The translations under genes were made by a program, and so were the position numbers. The notes beneath the pieces are model-generated. The model ran no database searches, was not told where the DNA came from, and was given only the letters and a program-made list of their open reading frames with translations. A DNA stretch of 64,000 nt from Prevotella sp. GTDB taxonomy: Bacteria > Bacteroidota > Bacteroidia > Bacteroidales > Bacteroidaceae. Below, piece after piece: positions 59,056 to 64,000 of this stretch (position 1 is the first letter of the stretch; every line of letters starts with the position of its first letter). Location of the stretch: assembly GCA_017541365.1 (NCBI GenBank), contig JAFXZF010000005.1:37424-101423 (forward strand), read 5' to 3'.

Positions 59056-61548
59056 CTAATCTCCTGCCTTGTATTCCGTGGGCGAACTGCCGACGCTCTG
59101 CTTGAAGCAGCGGCTGAAGTACTTGGGGTCGGTAAATCCGCAGGCATAGGCTATCTCGCTGACACTCTTGTCGCTGTGGCGCAGCAGGTGGCAGGCGTGC
59201 TTTATGCGTGCCTCACGTAGCAGGTCCTGCGGTGTGATGCCCATGGTGCGGTGCAGCTTGCGCAGCAGTCCCGAACGGCTGGTGGCGGCAGCGGCAGCCA
59301 TATCGCCCACTCCGGCATCGCTGTTGCCGATATTCTCCTCCACAAACTGCATGATGCGTTGCAGCATAGGGTCGGGCTCTGCTGCCTCCCCCTGCCCCTC
59401 CATGGGGAGGGCTGTCTCTTTTTGCTCCAGCATGGCGAGGTATTTGGCGAGGGTGTCGCGCTGCTGGCGCTTGATGCGGCGTATATATATAATGGTGGTA
59501 GCTACTGCCCCTATGATGCTCACGATGATGAGGACGAGGAGCATTCTGCCGATAGTTGACTCCCAGAAGGTGGGGCGCACTATGATGGTGAGGCGTCGCC
59601 CGCCGCCCTCGAGCCAGTCGCCGTCGGCATTGGTGGAGCGTATCTCCACGATGTAGGTGCCGGGGTCCATGTCGAGGAGCGTCACGGAGCGGTTGTGCCC
59701 TATGTAGTTCCACTGTGTGGTGTCACGCTGGCCTTCCTTGAGGAGGCGGAAGGCATAGCATATCCTGTCGGACGACTTGTAGTCCATGGCGGCAAAATGC
59801 AGTGTCACGCTGCGCTCATGTGGCTGTAGGGTGAGAGTATCGGTACCCTCTACCTCGTGGGCGGTGTCGCCCCCCTGTATGTTGAGTGCCGTGAGCACTA
59901 TACGCGGACTGGCGGAGCGGCGCGTGAGCTCTTCGCCCGTGATGATGAAAGCCCCCGTGGTGAGTCCGAAGAGCCAACGGTTCTTGTCCAGGAGCAATGG
60001 GTGTGCCTCACTGAAGCGGTAGTCGCGGCCCATGAATGATGCTATGTCGAGCGTGCGTCCTCTGAGGTTTCGGTCGATGAGCGTTATGAGGTGACTGCCC
60101 ACGGCGAGTATGCCGCCGTCGGCTGTGGCATGGAGCGACTGCACCACATCGCTACCCTGTATGTGGAGCTCGTCACGCAGGTGGCGGAATGTGAGGTTAT
60201 TCACCTGCGGCTCATCACTTCGTGTCCCGTTAACCAAGTTTACCCCACCGCTCTCCGTACTTACGTATATGCGCCCCTGACGGTCGGCGCAGATGTCCAT
60301 GGCGGCACTGCAGCTGAGTCCGCTGCCTGCGTCACTGGTGCGTTGGTACAGGCGGAACTTCATATTCTCGCACTGGCGCTCCAGCGGTGCTGTGAGCAGT
60401 CCGCTCGATGTGGCAACGAGCAGCGTCTGCCCCTTGTCTATATAGAGGTATCGGGCGCGTACGACATCCTTGGGGTAGTTGCGTGGTATAGCAAATGTAG
60501 GCTCTGCCGCCATAGGGTTGGTACTGACGGCTATACCGCCATCGAGGGCTGCTACCCATAGGCGTCCCCAGCGGTCGGCTATGATGTGGTATATATCCTT
60601 GAAGGGCATGTGCGTGATATGCTCCACAGTATATCCCTCCCCCCGTGGGCGCAGTCGGTACAGTCCACCGGGCTTGGTGCCGAGCCACAGGGTGCCGTCG
60701 CCGCTCTCATATATGGTATATACGGCAGAGGCAAAGGCGGTATGCTGGCTGTGTATGGCACCGTCACTTCCCAGGTAGCCTATGAGATGGTCATCGTGAC
60801 GTGAGTACAGGCGTACGGCGGCATCCTCTTTGGTGGTGACCCAGTAGCGTCCCTTGCTGTCGAGGTATAGGCACTTCACCTCTGCATGCGGTTCGATGGC
60901 AAGCGGTGTGGCGCGCTGACGGCTGGTGACAAATTTGTATATGTTGCCGGCATCGATGGCCCAAAGGTTGCCGTCGCGATCGGTCATGACGAATGATGCC
61001 GAGTTGAAAGGTACGGATGTAGGATATGCTACCTCCTTGCCTTGTGCAGCGTCGTGATATGTCAGGGTGCCGTCTGCGTGCAGAGACCAGCGCGTATGGT
61101 AGGCATCGGTCCATGTATATACCTGCAGTCGCTGCAGCGAACAGCTCTGCCTGTACCTCCTGGACTGCAGTTCCACCTGACCGAGCTCTTCCGATGTGAG
61201 GTCACGGAAGCGGTAGGTGTGGGTATCGAAGATGCAGTGCACGTCATCCACCTTGCAGAGTATATTGCCCGTAGGCAGCAGGGTGATATTGCGGAAGCGG
61301 TCGCTTGGTATGTGGCTTCCGTCGCCTATGCTGGGCTTGAAGGTCTGAAACTCATAGCCGTCATAGCGACACAGGCCGTTCCATGTGGCAAACCACATGA
61401 AGCCATGCCCATCCTGCAGCAGTTGGGCTATGCGGCTTGACGGCACGCCGTCAGCCTCGTTATACCGTGTGACATGACACGCAGGCTGGCTGCTGGCACA
61501 GGCGATGCCCATGCAGAGGAATATTATTATATACAGTCTCTTGTTCAT
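59056..61548 (-). CDS. Second membrane propeller/Y_Y_Y/AraC regulator lacking kinase domains
   Basis: 830 residues. Signal peptide (LYIIIFLCMGIACASSQ), propeller repeats (DGHGFMWFATWNGLCRYDG; ADRWGRLWVAALDGGIAV; DRQGRIYVSTESGGVNLV), a Y_Y_Y domain (RICYAFRLLKEG ... VEIRSTNADGDW), one helix (IGRMLLVLIIVSIIGAVATT, about 657-676), about 65 linker residues and an AraC HTH pair (LRKLHRTMGITPQDLLREAR; IAYACGFTDPKYFSRCFK). No HisKA, HATPase or receiver. Same plan as 19496-22495 but a shorter propeller. Lies upstream of the CE12-CE8 gene on the same strand, separated by a terminator, and presumably controls it. The ATG follows a TTTTGC box by only nine bases. Confidence 0.85.
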   Translation of the reverse strand: MNKRLYIIIFLCMGIACASSQPACHVTRYNEADGVPSSRIAQLLQDGHGFMWFATWNGLCRYDGYEFQTFKPSIGDGSHIPSDRFRNITLLPTGNILCKVDDVHCIFDTHTYRFRDLTSEELGQVELQSRRYRQSCSLQRLQVYTWTDAYHTRWSLHADGTLTYHDAAQGKEVAYPTSVPFNSASFVMTDRDGNLWAIDAGNIYKFVTSRQRATPLAIEPHAEVKCLYLDSKGRYWVTTKEDAAVRLYSRHDDHLIGYLGSDGAIHSQHTAFASAVYTIYESGDGTLWLGTKPGGLYRLRPRGEGYTVEHITHMPFKDIYHIIADRWGRLWVAALDGGIAVSTNPMAAEPTFAIPRNYPKDVVRARYLYIDKGQTLLVATSSGLLTAPLERQCENMKFRLYQRTSDAGSGLSCSAAMDICADRQGRIYVSTESGGVNLVNGTRSDEPQVNNLTFRHLRDELHIQGSDVVQSLHATADGGILAVGSHLITLIDRNLRGRTLDIASFMGRDYRFSEAHPLLLDKNRWLFGLTTGAFIITGEELTRRSASPRIVLTALNIQGGDTAHEVEGTDTLTLQPHERSVTLHFAAMDYKSSDRICYAFRLLKEGQRDTTQWNYIGHNRSVTLLDMDPGTYIVEIRSTNADGDWLEGGGRRLTIIVRPTFWESTIGRMLLVLIIVSIIGAVATTIIYIRRIKRQQRDTLAKYLAMLEQKETALPMEGQGEAAEPDPMLQRIMQFVEENIGNSDAGVGDMAAAAATSRSGLLRKLHRTMGITPQDLLREARIKHACHLLRHSDKSVSEIAYACGFTDPKYFSRCFKQSVGSSPTEYKAGD

Positions 61549-61575
61549 AGCACTGCAAAACAGGGGGTGTTACAT

Positions 61576-61666
61576 ACCCTTTTGGAAAACATATCCTTTT
61601 GGGTGGTGAAAACATATCCTTTTAGCCCCTAAAAGGATATGTTTTAGGGGCTAAAAGATATGCTTT
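61576..61666. repeat. AAAACATATCCTTTT palindromic repeat, copy 2
   Basis: CCCTTTTGGAAAACATATCCTTTTGGGT...GAAAACATATCCTTTTAGCCCCTAAAAGGATATGTTTTAGGGGCTAAAAGATATG, the same modules as 27253-27336. Contains a perfect long palindrome around AAACATATCCTTTTAGCCCCTAAAAGGATATGTTT, which could terminate transcription of the 61666 gene. Confidence 0.8.
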
Positions 61667-62454
61667 TACATGTTCCACTTTAGAGCGACAGTAGGATTCC
61701 AGAAGAACGTCTTGGTGCTGGTGGGGTCGCTGTTGTAAATGAAGTTGTTGGAGAACTCCCACTCGGTGCCTACGGAGAGGTGCTTCGTGAAGTTGTACCA
61801 CAGCTGAGGCTCGGAGAGTATGACGAGACAACCGTGACCGTCGCCCTTCTCGCCACGCCACAGGTCGATGAAGCCGGCAAAGGTGAGTTTGTTCTGGCAG
61901 AAATTAAGTCCCCACACACCTGTAAGCTGGGCAGAAGCGTATGAGCGGGTGTCCTTATAGCTCTTAAAGAACTGCTTATACATCAGCTGCACGCTGTAGG
62001 TCTTTGAGAAGTCTGCGTTATGGCCGTTCCATGCTGCACCTATGAGGCCTGCCTGCTGGAAACTGCCGCTCTTGCTCAGTCCGCCGTCATACTCTACATG
62101 GGCAGCGAAGGGTGTCTCCTTGCCAAGTTTGAACTCGCGTGATATCTCGGTGTAGGCGCTCTCTACAAAGTGGCTCGAAAGGTCCACATCCACGAAGTAG
62201 TACCATGAACCCCATGAATCCGCTTTGAACTGCTCAAGGGTAACGGTCACCTTCGAACGACCAGCCTCTGTGCCAGTATAGATATTGCGGCCAAAGTCAT
62301 AGTGCAACTGAATGTTCTGGGCACTTAGCGAATTGATAATTGACAATTGAAAATTGAAAATTATGATTAGCGAGAGCAGACGAATGCTTGCTTTCTGTGT
62401 GCCGAGCGTGAATAATTTATTCACAATTGCGATGAGGAAAAGGATTTTTTTCAT
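61666..62454 (-). CDS. DUF5020 family protein, Tsx-like outer-membrane channel
   Basis: 262 residues. Long signal region ending SLSAQ, then NIQLHYDFGRNIYT, repeated amphipathic strands (WGSWYYFVDVDLSSHF; EISREFKLGKETPFAAHVEYDGG; LTGVWGLNFCQNKLTFAGFIDLW) and an aromatic C-terminal strand (FFWNPTVALKWNM). The family is related to Tsx nucleoside channels, which suits the neighbouring purine permease. Part of the signal region (IIIFNFQLSIINSLS) is encoded by the dispersed AATTGACAATTGAAAATTG repeat. Confidence 0.8.
   Translation of the reverse strand: MKKILFLIAIVNKLFTLGTQKASIRLLSLIIIFNFQLSIINSLSAQNIQLHYDFGRNIYTGTEAGRSKVTVTLEQFKADSWGSWYYFVDVDLSSHFVESAYTEISREFKLGKETPFAAHVEYDGGLSKSGSFQQAGLIGAAWNGHNADFSKTYSVQLMYKQFFKSYKDTRSYASAQLTGVWGLNFCQNKLTFAGFIDLWRGEKGDGHGCLVILSEPQLWYNFTKHLSVGTEWEFSNNFIYNSDPTSTKTFFWNPTVALKWNM
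62331..62364. repeat. AATTGAAAATTG repeat coding part of a signal peptide
   Basis: AATTGATAATTGACAATTGAAAATTGAAAATTAT inside the signal region of the DUF5020 gene; same family as 5389-5419. Confidence 0.75.
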
Positions 62455-62465
62455 TGATGTTTGTT

Positions 62466-62584
62466 TTATTTTTTATTTGTTACTTCGGGTGCTTGGTTTT
62501 CGGGTTTATTGGGTAGCACGAGATTGAGCACCACTGCCAGCAGGAATACAACGGCGACGCAGTTCTCGGCAAAGATAGTGCGTA
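62466..62584 (-). pseudogene. C-terminal remnant of an NCS2-type xanthine/uracil permease
   Basis: Open without a start codon: TIFAENCVAVVFLLAVVLNL and then VLPNKPENQAPEVTNKK before TAA. This matches the last membrane helix and tail of UraA/PbuX-like permeases. It is joined directly to the first codons of an xpt-like gene, as if the DNA between had been deleted. Confidence 0.65.
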
Positions 62585-62638
62585 CTATCCTTCCTTGATA
62601 TTGCCATCGGAGAGGATTTTCTGTTCAAGAAAGTTCAT
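62585..62638 (-). pseudogene. N-terminal remnant of xanthine phosphoribosyltransferase
   Basis: ATG at 62636-62638, then MNFLEQKILSDGNIKEG and TAG. It matches the start of Xpt (LLxERILKDGxVKxGN) and stops at the junction with the permease tail. xpt and a xanthine permease are commonly neighbours, so a single deletion from early xpt to late permease explains both remnants. Confidence 0.65.
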
Positions 62639-62661
62639 AGAAAAGTTCGGGAGTACAAAGG

Positions 62662-63972
62662 TTAGTTTACAATATAGTTGAGGATGAAGAAGGCGGAGAG
62701 GATGTACATGGCGATGGAGGGTTCCCTGTAGCGTCCGCAGCATACCTTGATGATGACGTAGGAGAGCATGCCGAGTACTATGCCGTCGGAGATGCTGTAG
62801 GTGAGGGGCATGGAAATGATGGTGACGAAGACGGGGAGTGCCTCAGTGACATCAGAGAAGTCAATATCCTTGACGCTCTTTATCATGAGTACGCCGACGA
62901 GGATGAGTGCGCTGGTGGTGGCTGCTGCAGGGATGATGAGGAAGAGGGGAGAGAAGAACAGGGCTATGAGAAACAACATAGCTATGGTGAAAGATGTCAT
63001 GCCTGTCCTGCCGCCCTCCATTACGCCTGCACTGCTCTCTACGTAGGTGGTGACGGTGGAGGTGCCACAGAGCGCGCCTGCTGCGGTGCCTACGGCATCT
63101 GCCATAAGTGCCTTGTTGAGACCGTGTATCCTGCCTGTCTTCTTATCAACCATACCTGCGCTGGTGGCTGTACCGATGAGGGTGCCGAGAGTGTTGAAGA
63201 GGTCCATGAAGAGCAGTGCGAAGACCACCACATAATAATTAAGGTCTAATGACAGGAAACGTGAAAAATCGAGCTTGAAGGCTATGGACTCCATGGACTG
63301 CGGTGCACTGATGATGGAGAAATTCTCAGGCACCTGGGTGACGCCGAAGGGTATGCCGATGAGGGTCATGATGATGATGGTGTAGAAGAGGGCTCCCCTG
63401 ACTTTGATTGCCATGAGCACTCCACCAAGGAGTATGCCTGCTACTGCTATGAGGGTGGTGGCATTCCAGGGACCAAGAGCGGTCATGGTGGCATCGTTGC
63501 TGACTATGACTCCTCCGTTTTTGAGTCCTATATAGGCTATGAAGAGTCCTATGCCCACGGAGATGGCATAGCGCAGGTTGATGGGTATTGCCTCGACTAT
63601 CGCCTCACGCACTCTGAGCAGGGTGAGGATGATAAATGCTATGCCCTCGAAGAACACAGCCGTCAAGGCCTGTTGCCAGGTGTAACCCATCGCCAAGACG
63701 AGGGTGTAGGCAAAGAAGGCATTCAAGCCCATGCTGGGCGCCAAGGCGTAGGGCAGTCGGGCATAGAGTGCCATGACCAGTGTGGCGATGACGGAGGATA
63801 CAACGGTGGCAGAAAAAAGGGCTCCCTTGTCCATTCCTGCATCGCTGAGTATTAGTGGATTGACTGCAAGGATATAGGTCATGGTAAGGAAGGTGGTGAT
63901 TCCTGCCATCACCTCAGTCTTCACTGAATGCTTTGTGGGGTCGAAACCCAAAAGGGAATATATTTTGTTCAT
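62662..63972 (-). CDS. NCS2 purine permease (AzgA/PbuG-like)
   Basis: Proton-coupled uptake of adenine, guanine or hypoxanthine. 436 residues, about 12-14 helices. AzgA-type signatures: LGFDPTKHSVKTEVMAGITTFLTMTYILAVNP at the start, LPYALAPSMGLNAFFAYTLVL (about 75-95), LFMDLFNTLGTLIGTATSAG (about 255) and TSTVTTYVESSAGVMEGGRTGM (about 304). Start ATG 63970-63972, just after an ATAGATAATAG repeat. Confidence 0.92.
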   Translation of the reverse strand: MNKIYSLLGFDPTKHSVKTEVMAGITTFLTMTYILAVNPLILSDAGMDKGALFSATVVSSVIATLVMALYARLPYALAPSMGLNAFFAYTLVLAMGYTWQQALTAVFFEGIAFIILTLLRVREAIVEAIPINLRYAISVGIGLFIAYIGLKNGGVIVSNDATMTALGPWNATTLIAVAGILLGGVLMAIKVRGALFYTIIIMTLIGIPFGVTQVPENFSIISAPQSMESIAFKLDFSRFLSLDLNYYVVVFALLFMDLFNTLGTLIGTATSAGMVDKKTGRIHGLNKALMADAVGTAAGALCGTSTVTTYVESSAGVMEGGRTGMTSFTIAMLFLIALFFSPLFLIIPAAATTSALILVGVLMIKSVKDIDFSDVTEALPVFVTIISMPLTYSISDGIVLGMLSYVIIKVCCGRYREPSIAMYILSAFFILNYIVN

Positions 63973-64000
63973 AGATAATAGATAACAAATAATAGATAAT
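63973..64000. repeat. ATAGATAATAGATAAC repeat at the window edge
   Basis: ATAGATAATAGATAACAAATAATAGATAAT, same family as 45660-45751, directly upstream of the permease start codon. Confidence 0.65.

Overview
The window looks like a chromosomal segment of a Prevotella-like member of the Bacteroidales. Supporting evidence: Bacteroidetes-type promoters (TTTG, about 19 bases, TAnnTTTG), a fused SecDF, BspA-type leucine-rich surface proteins, many signal-peptide proteins and lipoproteins with the conserved C-terminal tail of this group, and pectin-degrading enzymes with propeller/AraC regulators. No phage, insertion sequence or CRISPR array is visible.

Layout. 1-4.3 kb: secDF (cut by the window edge) and pckA. 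4.4-6.5 kb: a thioredoxin-like lipoprotein and a tRNA-Leu(UAA) gene split by a 692-base group I intron carrying an HNH endonuclease gene. 6.6-9.6 kb: a three-gene SPFH/zinc-ribbon membrane module resembling YdjGHI. 9.7-15.7 kb: secreted proteins of unknown role, a BspA-like LRR protein, and the first of two structured leader RNAs. 15.7-28.7 kb: argH, a pectate lyase with a membrane propeller/AraC regulator, greA, small secreted and membrane proteins, a GH-A-like glycosidase and a C1-family peptidase. 28.7-37.2 kb: a peptide transporter fused in frame to RdgB, an outer-membrane barrel, NhaD and an aminopeptidase P. 37.3-45.6 kb: an apparent operon of SpoIIE-type phosphatase/kinase, STAS antagonist and a six-domain NRPS (A-T-C-A-T-reductase). 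45.7-48.1 kb: cysK and metY. 48.4-53.2 kb: two lipoproteins, an outer-membrane barrel behind the second structured leader, an Lrp regulator, a TtcA-like protein and an unannotated 52-residue protein. 53.3-61.5 kb: a giant CE12-CE8 pectin esterase and a second kinase-less propeller/AraC regulator. 61.6-64 kb: a DUF5020/Tsx-like protein, a deletion scar of xpt plus a permease gene, and an NCS2 purine permease.

How it fits together. The pectate lyase and the CE12/CE8 esterase should cooperate on pectin: de-esterification, then eliminative cleavage. Each sits beside a regulator that keeps the periplasmic sensor propeller and the AraC DNA-binding domain but lacks histidine kinase and receiver domains. 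The NRPS operon pairs a predicted dipeptide-aldehyde synthetase with a partner-switching signalling pair.

A second theme is at least six families of small dispersed repeats, several of them inside open reading frames (ttcA, pepP, the peptide transporter, the pectin enzymes and several signal peptides) without breaking the frame. The best candidates for new biology are the tRNA-Leu group I intron, the paired leader RNAs, the mini-hairpin repeat family and the NRPS/partner-switch operon.
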